DNA of 64,000 nt from Hondaea fermentalgiana (taxonomy: Eukaryota; Sar; Bigyra; Thraustochytrida; Thraustochytriidae). A program made the position numbers and the translations under genes. The stretch lies in assembly GCA_014084085.1 (NCBI GenBank), contig NPFB01000111.1, forward strand, positions 8,188 to 72,187. Reading direction: 5' to 3'. Shown in pieces: positions 8,831 to 18,080 of the stretch. The notes under the pieces are model-generated. The model worked only from the letters and a program-made list of their open reading frames with translations, was not told where the DNA came from and searched no databases. Position 1 is the first letter of the stretch. Each line of letters begins with the position of its first letter.

Positions 8831-11392
8831 ATGATCCCGACCTCGAGTCCACCGCCCAAACCCATCAAACCAGCGCACCTCACGCACCGCCAAACCCAGC
8901 TTGCTGAAAGTGAACCTCCTCGAGCTCCTGTACAGAACCTGCATCAACAGCAGCAGGTACAGTCACCATGCCAAAGCCCCGTCATCACCCCGCTGCAAGT
9001 CAACACAGCCAAACAAACTCCGCCAGCTCCTCCGCCCGGCGCCGATGTCCTCACATTCACGCTCTGGGCACACAATCTTGGGTATGCGGCCGGCTTGTCC
9101 AATATTGCCTTTGGCTTCGTTGCCGTGACCTGGTCGCAGGAGATCATTGACCGTCCAGCCGCAGGAGACGTCCTCTTTGCCGCCAACTTTTGCGGTCCCT
9201 ACTGCGTGGCCATCGGCATCCTTCTTCTCGCCTGGGAAAAAGTGAATGGGCTTCGACAATGCTCTTGGCTTCCGGGCGAACAAGTAAACGCAGGCAGGTC
9301 CTGGCTTCGGGGCGCAGCATACATCGTCCTTGCGGTCGGGACAATGTTTTCCTATCCAACAATGCTGGCAGGTGGCGTCATGATCATTTGCGCCGCCGCC
9401 AACTTTGCCGCTACGCATCGTAACGAAACGCTCACGCCGCAAAACGTTGTTCATGAATCCTTCCTCCTATGCAAGTGCGAAAACAAGGCTGCCGTGCACC
9501 AAGATGACGAGGAAGGGCGCGCGCGGTCCAAGTCCATTGGCGAACGAATTAGCACTGTCTGGAGTCGCCTTATCGAGATTGGTGCTGCAGGCCAGGTCGT
9601 CTTTGTCACCATCTACGTTCTCATCAATGTTGTCCTCTGGGTGCAACGCCTTGCCGAGTGGGTCGATCTTGTCGACGAGGCGCAAAAGGCGTGCTCGACA
9701 GCATCGCCCTTCCTCTGTCTCTCCGACTATGCACCCTTTGCCAAAGCCTTTGGGCAGACGCTTAATTTCAACTGCAGTGTCATCCTGCTCCCTGTGCTGC
9801 GCACGCTTGTGCGGAGACTCAACAATTTCTCCGTCAATGGGTCCTCCACTGTAGCAAAGTACATGCCCCCGCTCCGCAAGAACATTGTTCTCCACAAGTT
9901 CATCGCTATCTTTGTCCTCGCCGGGTCGATTGGCCACATCGTCTTTCACATGCTCAACCTCTGGAAGGCCCCCGAGGCCACGACTAACATTTTCCAGCCG
10001 GGCGCCTTTATCACCGGTTTTCTCATCACCTTTGCAATGTATGTCATCTTTGCTGGCGCCCAGAACCGCGTCAAGCGCGCTCAGTACGAGACCTTTTGGA
10101 ACACGCATCATGCTTTTTTGCTCTTTTTCGCCTGTCTACTCGCCCACGCGCCCAAGTTCTGGCTCTGGGGTTGCATTCCTCTTCTTGCGTACACGGCAGA
10201 GCGATTTTATCGCGAGCGCAAAGGCCGCAAGGCGTTTTACGTTTCTTCGGTCATCTTCAAGGACCCCGTCATGTGCATCAGCTTCTTTCCGGGCCGCCCT
10301 GGCGACTTTGTCTTCAAGGAGGGCCAATATCTGCATCTCCTCGCGCCTTCCATTTCCACCTTTGCGTGGCACCCTTTCACAATCTCCTCTGCCTACGAAG
10401 ACCTCGAAAAGAAGAATGGCGAGGTCACCTTGCACATTCGCGTCCAGGCAGAAGGAAGTTGGACCCATCAGCTCTGCCAGCGCTTTCGAAGCATGGCCGG
10501 GTCTCCCAATGCAAGCAATGGCAAAGATTTTTCCCTGTATCTCTCGCATCTCGACAGCCAGGGCGTGCAGCAACGCGGCAAGCATCTTGGGCCCGATGGT
10601 CTACCGCTCATCCAGGTCGATGGCCCACATGCCGCACCGGCCCAGCATTACTTTGAGTACGATGAGGTCATGCTCGTCGGCGCTGGCATCGGGCTCACTC
10701 CTTCTTCGGCCATCATTCAGTCCGTCTTGCGACACAAGTGGAAAAAGGGATTCAATCCAAGCACAATTCACTTTTTCTTTGTCGTCCGTCATTCGGAAAT
10801 CTTTTCCTTTCGATGGTTCATTGCTCTTCTCCATGAGCTTCAAGGCAATGTTGCCAGCGACTACGCTGCGGGGGCTCTTGATCGCGCGCACAATCGACTC
10901 CAAATCCATCTCTTTGTTACGCGTGCTCCCAGGGATGGCAAGCGTGTCGAACGTCAAAAGAGCGTGCGTCTCTCTGGCGCCTCGCCGCGTTCCGCAACGA
11001 GGACTGCGGATGACACCGCAAATGCTGGCCTCGCCACACGCCAGGCAGGCATGAATGTTGATCTGGGTTTCACTGCCGCAGACCTCGAGCTTGCGCTCCT
11101 TAATCCGAGCGTGTCCTCTAAACAAATGCCGTCCGCGCTCCCGCCGCTCGATGCCACGCACGAAGCGTCTTCTGCTGCGAATCAATACCAAAATATTTGG
11201 ATCTGGAACGGCCGTCCTAACTGGGACGAGATCTTTGCTTACGTGAAGCAGAATCGTCAACGGAATGTCGACCGAATCGGCGTCTGCTTTTGCGGCACGC
11301 CTATCATCGGTAAAGACCTCAAGCAGTTCTGTCACAAGTACTCTTCGCTCCAGGACAACTGTCGTTTCGAGCTCCACAAGGAAAACTTTTAG
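8831..11392 (+). CDS. NADPH oxidase (gp91phox/NOX type) with an N-terminal p22phox-like membrane domain
   Basis: 853 aa. Residues 245-853 form a complete NOX. Segment LNFNCSVILLPVLR is the gp91phox helix-2 signature. Haem ligands are H355 and H369 (H-x13-H) and H426/H427 with H439. An FAD site lies at HPFTISS (about 513), NADPH sites at LVGAGIGLTPSS (about 615) and VCFCGTP, and the end is the family-typical ELHKENF. The enzyme moves electrons from cytosolic NADPH through FAD and two haems to O2, giving superoxide. Residues 73-200 add four hydrophobic segments resembling p22phox (CYBA): LWA-x6-AGL, a conserved Glu136 closing the second segment, and Arg160 opening the third. A proline-rich start (PPPKPIKP) precedes them. 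There are no EF-hands. About 90 mostly polar residues are inserted between the NADPH subdomains (about 700-790). NOX is certain; the p22phox assignment is by eye. Confidence 0.9.
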   Translation: MIPTSSPPPKPIKPAHLTHRQTQLAESEPPRAPVQNLHQQQQVQSPCQSPVITPLQVNTAKQTPPAPPPGADVLTFTLWAHNLGYAAGLSNIAFGFVAVTWSQEIIDRPAAGDVLFAANFCGPYCVAIGILLLAWEKVNGLRQCSWLPGEQVNAGRSWLRGAAYIVLAVGTMFSYPTMLAGGVMIICAAANFAATHRNETLTPQNVVHESFLLCKCENKAAVHQDDEEGRARSKSIGERISTVWSRLIEIGAAGQVVFVTIYVLINVVLWVQRLAEWVDLVDEAQKACSTASPFLCLSDYAPFAKAFGQTLNFNCSVILLPVLRTLVRRLNNFSVNGSSTVAKYMPPLRKNIVLHKFIAIFVLAGSIGHIVFHMLNLWKAPEATTNIFQPGAFITGFLITFAMYVIFAGAQNRVKRAQYETFWNTHHAFLLFFACLLAHAPKFWLWGCIPLLAYTAERFYRERKGRKAFYVSSVIFKDPVMCISFFPGRPGDFVFKEGQYLHLLAPSISTFAWHPFTISSAYEDLEKKNGEVTLHIRVQAEGSWTHQLCQRFRSMAGSPNASNGKDFSLYLSHLDSQGVQQRGKHLGPDGLPLIQVDGPHAAPAQHYFEYDEVMLVGAGIGLTPSSAIIQSVLRHKWKKGFNPSTIHFFFVVRHSEIFSFRWFIALLHELQGNVASDYAAGALDRAHNRLQIHLFVTRAPRDGKRVERQKSVRLSGASPRSATRTADDTANAGLATRQAGMNVDLGFTAADLELALLNPSVSSKQMPSALPPLDATHEASSAANQYQNIWIWNGRPNWDEIFAYVKQNRQRNVDRIGVCFCGTPIIGKDLKQFCHKYSSLQDNCRFELHKENF

Positions 11393-12082
11393 AAAAAAAC
11401 AAAAACAAAAAAAAACACTCCTGTCGTCATTCTGTTTGCTGTTCAAATCAGATTCACATCTTGCTCCTTCGCACTGTCACTCAGCGAGGACAGGTTTCAA
11501 TGAGTCAGCCAGGTCAGCGCAGACCTTTGACTGTAAACGTAATGTCGACGTGTTCTACAACCTTCGAACCTCCGTTAAACCTGGCGTGGCCCGGCTGCGG
11601 AAGTAAATAAAACCGTGCAACAAACTTAGTCTGAGCTTGTGGTTGTAGACATCATGCTCGACATCACCGCGGCCTGGCAGCAAGGCTTGCTGCTGCTTGA
11701 GGCAGCTCCTCTAGCCTTTGCCGCCGCGGCTCTGTGCTGTCGCTCGAGCTAGGCCTAATAGCCTAGTCACGAGCGTGCTGGGTCTGAGATAATGACGATG
11801 GAAAGGAAAGGGACTTGCAAACGAAGAAGATGGAAAGAAAGTCCAGAGTCCATGTTGCACATTGGGTTTCACCGTGTGGGGTGCGTGATTGCATTGCATT
11901 GCATTCGCACTTCACCTTGCCGAGGGGCCGCGCTGCGAGGCGCGCGGCGCAGCAGACCCGCCTTGGGCGCGAGGCAACGCGAGGCCCGCGCGAGGGTGGC
12001 GAGGCGCAGAGGAGACTGGCTGCACACGCGAGGCGCGCGGGAACCAAGGTCCTAGCGAACGAGTCCTTGCACAGCGTCCACG
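11393..12082. other. Intergenic region
   Basis: 690 bases between two plus-strand genes: A-rich just after the oxidase stop (11392-11416), later GC-rich near the next start. No gene or RNA is supported. Confidence 0.5.
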
Positions 12083-14278
12083 ATGGCGACCAAGTTTCCG
12101 CACCTCTTCAAGCCGCTCGAGCTCAACAAGGGCCGCGTCGTGCTCAAGAACAGGGCGCTCATGGGCAGCATGCACACGGGCCTCGAAGAGGAGACCAAGA
12201 ATGGTAGTCTCGAGGCCATGGCCGAGTTTTACGGAGCGCGCGCGCGCGGCGGCGTCGGGCTGCTCGTGACCGGAGGAATTAGTCCCAACAACGCCGGCCG
12301 CGTCACCTACATGGCGGCAAAGATGAGCACGCCCAGCGACCGCGACAAACACAAGGCCGTGACCGAGGCTGTGCACGCTGAGGACGGGCGCATTGCGATG
12401 CAAATTCTGCATTCCGGTCGCTACGCCTATCACCACTGGGCCGTTGGACCGTCGCCGCTCAAGTCGCCAATCAGCATGGTCACGCCCAAGGCGCTGTCCT
12501 CGAGCGACGTGGAAGACACCATTGACGACTTCGTTCGCTCTGCGGAGCTCGCTGGCGAGGCCGGCTACGACGGCGTCGAGGTCATGGGCTCCGAGGGTTA
12601 CCTCATCAACCAGTTCATCACCGCCGAGGCCAACAAGCGCTCCGACAAGTGGGGCGGTGCCTACGAGAACCGGATCCGTTTTCCCATTGAGATTGTACGT
12701 CGCATTCGCGAGGCGCTCGGACCAGACTTTATCGTCATCTACCGTCTGAGCATGCTCGATCTCGTGCAGGGAGGGTCCACCTGGGAGGAGATTGAGCTCC
12801 TGGCGCGCGAAATCGAGGCCGCTGGGGCTTCTATCATCAACACGGGCATTGGCTGGCATCAGGCGCGCATCCCCACCATTGCCACTGCAGTGCCGCGTGG
12901 AGGCTTTGCCTGGGTCACCAAGAACCTCATGGGCAAAGTCGACATCCCTGTGTGTACAACGAACCGTATCAACATGCCCAGCACCGCGGAGGACATTCTG
13001 CGCGAGGGCTATGCGGACATGGTGTCCATGGCGCGTCCCTTCCTTGCGGATCCCAATCTCATCGAAAAGGCCAGGCAGGGAGACGAGGCGGGCATCAACA
13101 CCTGTATTGGCTGTAACCAAGCCTGCCTTGACCACGCTTTCCAGGGCAAGCGTGCCTCGTGTCTGGTCAATCCTTTTGCAGGCTACGAAACGGAGCTCAA
13201 ACTCGCGCCCATCTCGGACGACTTGCGCAAGTCTTCCAAGGTCGCGGTCGTTGGCGCGGGCCCTGCTGGCCTTGCTTGCGCGGTCAGCTGTGCTGAGCGC
13301 GGCTTCGAAACTACGCTTTTCGAAAAAGATGCTGACATTGGCGGTCAATTCAACATGGCCAAGCGCATCCCTGGCAAAGAAGAGTTCTTCGAGACCCTGC
13401 GTTACTTTTCCACGCAGATCCATCGCAAGGGGGTCGACCTCCAACTCAACCGTGCAGTATCCATCGAAGATCTCGATGCTGCAGGCTACACACATGTCGT
13501 TTTGGCCACTGGTGTCGCGCCTCGCCAGGTCAGCTTTCCCGGTAGCGACCACTCCAAGGTTGTCAGCTATGTCGACGTCCTCTGCGGCAAGGTCAAGGTC
13601 GGCAAGCGGGTCGCCATTGTAGGTGCTGGCGGCATCGGCTTTGACGTTGCCGAATTTCTCTCTGATCCAGAGGGCAAAGGTCTCACGGAGAAGGGCCCCG
13701 ATCCGGGCCTTGCCAAGCCATCCGCGCTCGAGGCTTTTGCTCACGAGTGGAAAATCGATCTTTCCAACAGCACTCGCGGAGGTCTCGCTCCCTCCGACGA
13801 GGCCGAATCCGACCAGACACATTCGCCACGCGAAATCTTTCTTTTGCAGCGGGGTAAACACAAGGTAGGCGCCAATTTGGGCAAAACTACAGGGTGGATT
13901 CACCGCACCTCGCTCCGCCATCGCGGAGTTAACATGCTCCGCAATGTCAAGTACGTCAAGGTCGACGATGACGGGTTCCACATCCAGGTCAAGGGCAAGG
14001 ATCAGGTCCTCGACGTCGATCATGTTGTCATTTGTGCTGGTCAGGTCGCGCAGCGTGCGCTTTGGGACAAGGCTCAAGCCAAGACCAGTGGTGATACAAA
14101 GTATTTTCTCATTGGTGGCTCTCAAGAGGCTTCAGAGCTCGACGCCAAACGCGCAATCGACCAAGGCACGCGTCTCGCCGCCGTCATCGAGACTGCTCGC
14201 ACGGGCGACGTATTCAACCAGCCTGTGCCGCTCTTCGTCAAGATCTTTGAAAAGGTTCAGTCCTTCATCAAAGCGTAA
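12083..14278 (+). CDS. fadH: 2,4-dienoyl-CoA reductase, FadH type (FMN / 4Fe-4S / FAD)
   Basis: 731 aa. It has an old-yellow-enzyme TIM barrel (about 1-335), an iron-sulfur linker, and an FAD/NAD(P)H disulfide-reductase-like half. Probable catalytic residues are Tyr173 (in GSEGYLINQF) and His259 (in GIGWHQARIPT). The cluster ligands are Cys341, Cys344, Cys348 and Cys360 (C-x2-C-x3-C-x11-C). Dinucleotide folds are at VAVVGAGPAG and VAIVGAGGIG. The family reduces 2,4-dienoyl-CoA with NADPH, needed to beta-oxidise fatty acids with even-position double bonds. That fits an organism rich in polyunsaturated lipid, but this is inference. This two-domain form is typical of bacteria, so ancient transfer is possible. 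I see no clear targeting peptide or C-terminal PTS1 (the end is FIKA). Because codons are strongly biased, the antisense strand is also open across nearly the whole gene. Confidence 0.92.
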   Translation: MATKFPHLFKPLELNKGRVVLKNRALMGSMHTGLEEETKNGSLEAMAEFYGARARGGVGLLVTGGISPNNAGRVTYMAAKMSTPSDRDKHKAVTEAVHAEDGRIAMQILHSGRYAYHHWAVGPSPLKSPISMVTPKALSSSDVEDTIDDFVRSAELAGEAGYDGVEVMGSEGYLINQFITAEANKRSDKWGGAYENRIRFPIEIVRRIREALGPDFIVIYRLSMLDLVQGGSTWEEIELLAREIEAAGASIINTGIGWHQARIPTIATAVPRGGFAWVTKNLMGKVDIPVCTTNRINMPSTAEDILREGYADMVSMARPFLADPNLIEKARQGDEAGINTCIGCNQACLDHAFQGKRASCLVNPFAGYETELKLAPISDDLRKSSKVAVVGAGPAGLACAVSCAERGFETTLFEKDADIGGQFNMAKRIPGKEEFFETLRYFSTQIHRKGVDLQLNRAVSIEDLDAAGYTHVVLATGVAPRQVSFPGSDHSKVVSYVDVLCGKVKVGKRVAIVGAGGIGFDVAEFLSDPEGKGLTEKGPDPGLAKPSALEAFAHEWKIDLSNSTRGGLAPSDEAESDQTHSPREIFLLQRGKHKVGANLGKTTGWIHRTSLRHRGVNMLRNVKYVKVDDDGFHIQVKGKDQVLDVDHVVICAGQVAQRALWDKAQAKTSGDTKYFLIGGSQEASELDAKRAIDQGTRLAAVIETARTGDVFNQPVPLFVKIFEKVQSFIKA

Positions 14279-14875
14279 AGCAACCCATAATCTATATCAT
14301 CGTCATGTTCACCATCCCATCCCCGAGTCCTTTTTTTTTTCTTCTTCTTGTTCTTCGAGATTGTGGAAAAATCAATACCAGATCCCCAGAAGCAGTAAGT
14401 TTCTCGAACAGATGTTTCATACCGACTCCGCATGGCTTGAAGCTCGACAAAAATGTCAACATCCAAGAAATGGAGCCATCAGGCCTTGCTCAAGGAAGCT
14501 TGAACCACATCCGCATCGTTCTGTTTTTTCTTTCTTTTCTTTTTCCCTTGCCAGTGACTGCCAGTTCGTCTAACAACTGTAAGTTACTCCTTGGACCAAG
14601 ATTGATTGGGGGGCACGACCAAGTTTAATGCCCCGGGCAGGACCAAGTTCTTCCGAGCGAAGGACCAACGTGTCGCGGCTTTGGACCAAAATATTTTGGT
14701 GCAAGGAGGGCGGTTGGGGGGGGGGGGGGGGTAGGCTAGGCAGAGTGCAGAAATCATTTTTTAAGGTGAAAAGTGCGCAACCCAAAACAAATTTGGGGCG
14801 CTTTCATTTTTTATTTTTCATTTCGGGTGCCTATTTTTTATTTCGGGTTTTTCAAAAATTCGGGAGGGATCTGAG
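14279..14875. other. Start of accessory stretch with GACCAA motifs and a G homopolymer
   Basis: No gene. The motif GGACCAA(G/A) recurs at about 14592, 14616, 14640, 14662 and 14683. A run of about 16 G lies near 14714-14730. T-rich and A-rich tracts follow. Composition differs clearly from the preceding genes. Confidence 0.6.
14685..14700. repeat. 16-bp perfect palindrome ACCAAAATATTTTGGT, copy 1
   Basis: Self-complementary 16-mer embedded in a cluster of GACCAA motifs. An identical core is present at 18318-18333. Confidence 0.9.
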
Positions 14876-16572
14876 TCAACGTCCAAAGGGATTTTGGAAC
14901 GAGGTGTTCCAGTCGCCATCATCGTCCTCGGTCGCTGCTGTGCGGCGGCGCTGTTGCTTCTTGCCACTGGTGGCGGGCCTGGCGATCTTGGCGATGACTT
15001 TGTTCTTGCGGAGGAGTTCAAGCCCATTCGGAATTGAGAAGAGACGCTGATCTCCTTGCAGCTGTTTGACCCAGTACCGCATCCACGCATTGCATCGATT
15101 AAAATAAGCGTTGCCATGTCCAGCGACAGCATGGTCTTTATAAGAACCTTTGTGATGGCGCCGTTGCCGCGACGCAGCAAAACCGTCCAAAGCCACGCCG
15201 TCTGGAACTTGCTGATAGTCTCATTTTGGGCGAATGCTCTGGCAGTAAAAGATAACCTGCCAGGGCCATAAGAAGCTCGATCATTTCGTCGTTGAGATTT
15301 GCTTGTGAAAGCGAAGCAGGATGAACAATTTGGCGGTGAGTCAACTGCTTCTTGTATTCAAGAGGTCAATTTACTCTCCTTTTTCTCAAACTTACAATTT
15401 CTGTTTCGAGTCCAGTCACAGACGCACTCGCGAGAAAGTCTCGTGCTGCAATTTTTTGGTGCATCGATAAGACTGTACGCGTAGAGACCGCCCCTTTGCA
15501 CCGTGGTTACAGGCATAACTCGATCGCTCTCGTGAGGTTTCCATCCAGCCCGCTCGTTTGGCAAAAGGTTCTCCTGCACCACAGCGAATCGAAGAAGGTC
15601 AAAGTTGGCGAATTCCAGCTTGCAGAAGACGCTATGAAGCTGCGAGGCAAGCATACTCACCTTTTCAATGAAGGCGCTCCGCTCCTTGCAAATAAATGTT
15701 GCCACAGCTTCGCGACATGTGATGCTGCCCATCAGATTCGTCTACAGCACTTCGTGCAAAAGGCGCAAAGTCTCGTACGGAATGCGATCATCTGCTGGGT
15801 TCGGTTCTTCTTCCTTCTTTCTCTTCATAAACACCGAGAAGTATATTTGGGCGACAGCCTTCGCTTCCTCGAAGGTAAAGCCCCAGAAAGACACAAGGAT
15901 CGCTCTTTCAATCGCTATCATGAACATGTGCGTTTCGGACTCGTAAAATGCATTCCACGTCTTGATGTTCGAAAAAAACATACCGCTGGTTTTGTTTGAC
16001 GACAACTGCCTGGCTGGGTAAGGACTTTGCAGACCATCATTCTGGCCATCTCCTTCCTCGCCTTGCCACTTGTCTCCACAAGAATTTTATCGAAACCCTT
16101 GACTCCACCATCATCGGTAGAGGAGTCCCTCGTTGGTTCGTTGGTATCAATTACCGCGGTCAGAAAGACTTTAGCCTCCTTCAAAAATCTTACAACAAGC
16201 GTTGCTTGATGAAGGCGCGCTGCTTTGGCTGAGCTGTGAGTTGACAGCGTCTTTGCCGACGCCATTGCTTGCGTCGTCAGGCTGCTTGCGCTTTTTGTTT
16301 CGACAACTGTCCGTTTCAGAGCGTCCCTCCACTTTTCCCTCATCCTCTTCCACCAACTCGGTCTCCTCGACATCCTTCTCCTCGTCGGGTTAGTCGCCAA
16401 AGTCCTCGACGTACTACTTGTCCTCGTCGTTGTTTATTTCAATATCAAGACCACTAGAAGAATCATCAGCGGCTTTGCGCCTGGCTTCGGACCTCATGTC
16501 TGCAAGGTCCTCGTGCGAAGAGTGTTCCGACGCCGTGTCCGAGTCCGCTGGCTTGCCCCTGTTCCGCGCCAT
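14876..16572 (-). CDS. Intron-rich hypothetical gene (about 400+ aa) with short introns
   Basis: No single frame covers this locus, but a continuous minus-strand reading of 403 residues results if five GT..AG introns are removed: 15208-15256 (49 nt), 15345-15396 (52), 15725-15778 (54), 16014-16069 (56) and 16103-16193 (91). The six exons sum to 1212 nt, an exact multiple of three, and the 15725 intron contains the only in-frame stop in that section (TAG at 15742). Upstream the frame continues to an ATG at 16570-16572 (MARNRGKPADSD), but TAG at 16414 and TAA at 16390 interrupt it. A sixth intron there is likely, or the 5' end is broken. The product has an acidic, Ser-rich N-terminus with a basic KKRKQ patch, a central helical region, and a His/Arg-rich then acidic C-terminus. 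I do not recognise the family; a transposon origin is possible from its setting. The last three junctions are the best supported. Confidence 0.55.
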
Positions 16573-16872
16573 GCTTCACAGTGGTTCCTTCACTCTCCAA
16601 ATCCTTCGGACTTGCCGCGGATGCAAGGCGACGTCGCGCTCTCTTTCTCGCTATCGGCTTCGCTTGCCTGCTGTTCGAAGTATGCTGCGCTACGCGAAGA
16701 CCGGGGGCGCTGGTGCGTGGCGGGCTTACCATGCCGCGTCCTGCCCGCCCGCTCCCGCGCAGGGTTGTCGGCGGCTTCATCGTTAGTCACACGTACTTTG
16801 GCTCTGGATCGGGTTCTGCCGCGCTGTCAAGCAACGAAAAAAAAGAAGAGAAAAAGGAGAAAAGGCAACATT

Positions 16873-17035
16873 TCACAAGGTCGCCTTCTTGTAGGAAGTG
16901 AACAAGGGTGATAATAGTGGAATTTTAAAAGTCAAACCAAGGAGTAAAACAATGAGAAAAAGAAAAGAAAAAAAGTAGAAATGGCGAAATTCACAAGGTC
17001 GCCCTCTTGCAACAAGGGTGGAAATCGTGGGATTT
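16873..17035. repeat. Imperfect direct repeat, spacing 118 bp
   Basis: TCACAAGGTCGCC begins at 16873 and at 16991. Both copies are followed by a similar CTTCTTG/CTCTTG segment, AACAAGGGTG and a related tail. This looks like a local duplication inside the accessory stretch. Confidence 0.75.
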
Positions 17036-17289
17036 CGGTTACGCTGCACAGACAGGAATGTAACAGGAGATTTGCCCCGATGGTAAGCCGCGCGCAAGCT
17101 TGCGCAGATACGAGGCATGTTGGCGAAGAAGTCATCAAGGAAAGCATAAAGTTAGGGCGCCAAATTTCAGCACACTAACTTTTAGTTCGCTGTGTCGGGA
17201 AGAGTACACTGTTTAGTAGGTCTACGCAGCTTGAGATCAACCTATCGTTGACGGGCAGTCCTCGTCAGTTTCACAATAGCTGGGCTGCG

Positions 17290-17670
17290 CCAGGCAGCGA
17301 AGCGTGAGCAGAGCGATTTGAACGACTCGGACGCCAAGAAGTCACAAGCGAACTGGGCTTCCTGTCGCCCGGCCGCCTCTTCGAGGGCACTGTGTGCTTG
17401 CCGAGTTGGCAAAGGACTTACACTACACCATTGACGAACGATGTGCCTTCTGTGAGCGCCACTAAACAAAGCAGAATGAGAAGCTGCGTGAGGATTGCGA
17501 GGAAACTGCCCTCCGGCCAAATTATGGCGAGGTTTTCAAGTGCAAGCACGAGAACTGCGTATTTTCTAAAACCAGCCGCAGTATCTTCACTGAGCATGTA
17601 ATGAGTTCACGTGTTTGCATACCCTTTCACGATGACAGCTTCGGGTCAAGTTGATGCGGGAGGGAGCCTT
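17290..17670 (+). pseudogene. Possible decayed Cys-rich (zinc-finger-like) coding fragment
   Basis: In one plus-strand frame, from about 17393, the conceptual reading includes RCAFCERH, then after a TAA an acidic helical segment and FKCKHENCVFSKTSRSIF followed by TEHVMSS. This is a C-x2-C pair and a C-x4-C-x12-H pattern. The frame shifts upstream of about 17393 and is closed by stops after about 17640. A candidate donor GTGAGC and an acceptor lie around the internal stop, but the implied intron (23 nt) is too short. I therefore lean to a degraded gene rather than a spliced one. Support is weak. Confidence 0.3.
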
Positions 17671-18080
17671 AGCCTGCGTGATAAAGTAAAACCGCAATGT
17701 GTTGAGTGTGTGATGCGTTCGCCTGGGCTAGATCGGCACTGGCTCATTCCGCCGACCTGGGACTCCTCGTATGCGCACCGCCGTCGCAATCTTAGGAGGT
17801 TTGAACTTGAATGACGAAGTAGAGCAGTAACCGTAATTAACAGACCTTTCTGAGATGTCATCGAGCATTCAACACATCTTTTTTTAAACTATTCTCCCAA
17901 GTGCACTGATCCAAGGACGCAAACAGCAGAATATTGTGAAAAATGCCAAAGATACGGCGATGAAGTCTTGCGCGTGGCATGCTCCCAGCTTTGTCTTCTT
18001 TTGCAAGACCTTGTTGTTGATCTTGTCTTTCGCCATGGCTTGGTCCCCAGAAAAGAATGCTTGGTCCACCTCGACCAAGA

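Noticed and set aside
11912..14125. 737-codon open frame on the minus strand across the FadH gene
   Set aside because: It mirrors the sense gene. Strong C/G-ending codon bias removes antisense stops, and the peptide has no recognisable domain.
15742..15744. In-frame TAG first read as evidence of a pseudogene
   Set aside because: It falls inside a 54-nt GT..AG intron that keeps the frame, so splicing explains it better.
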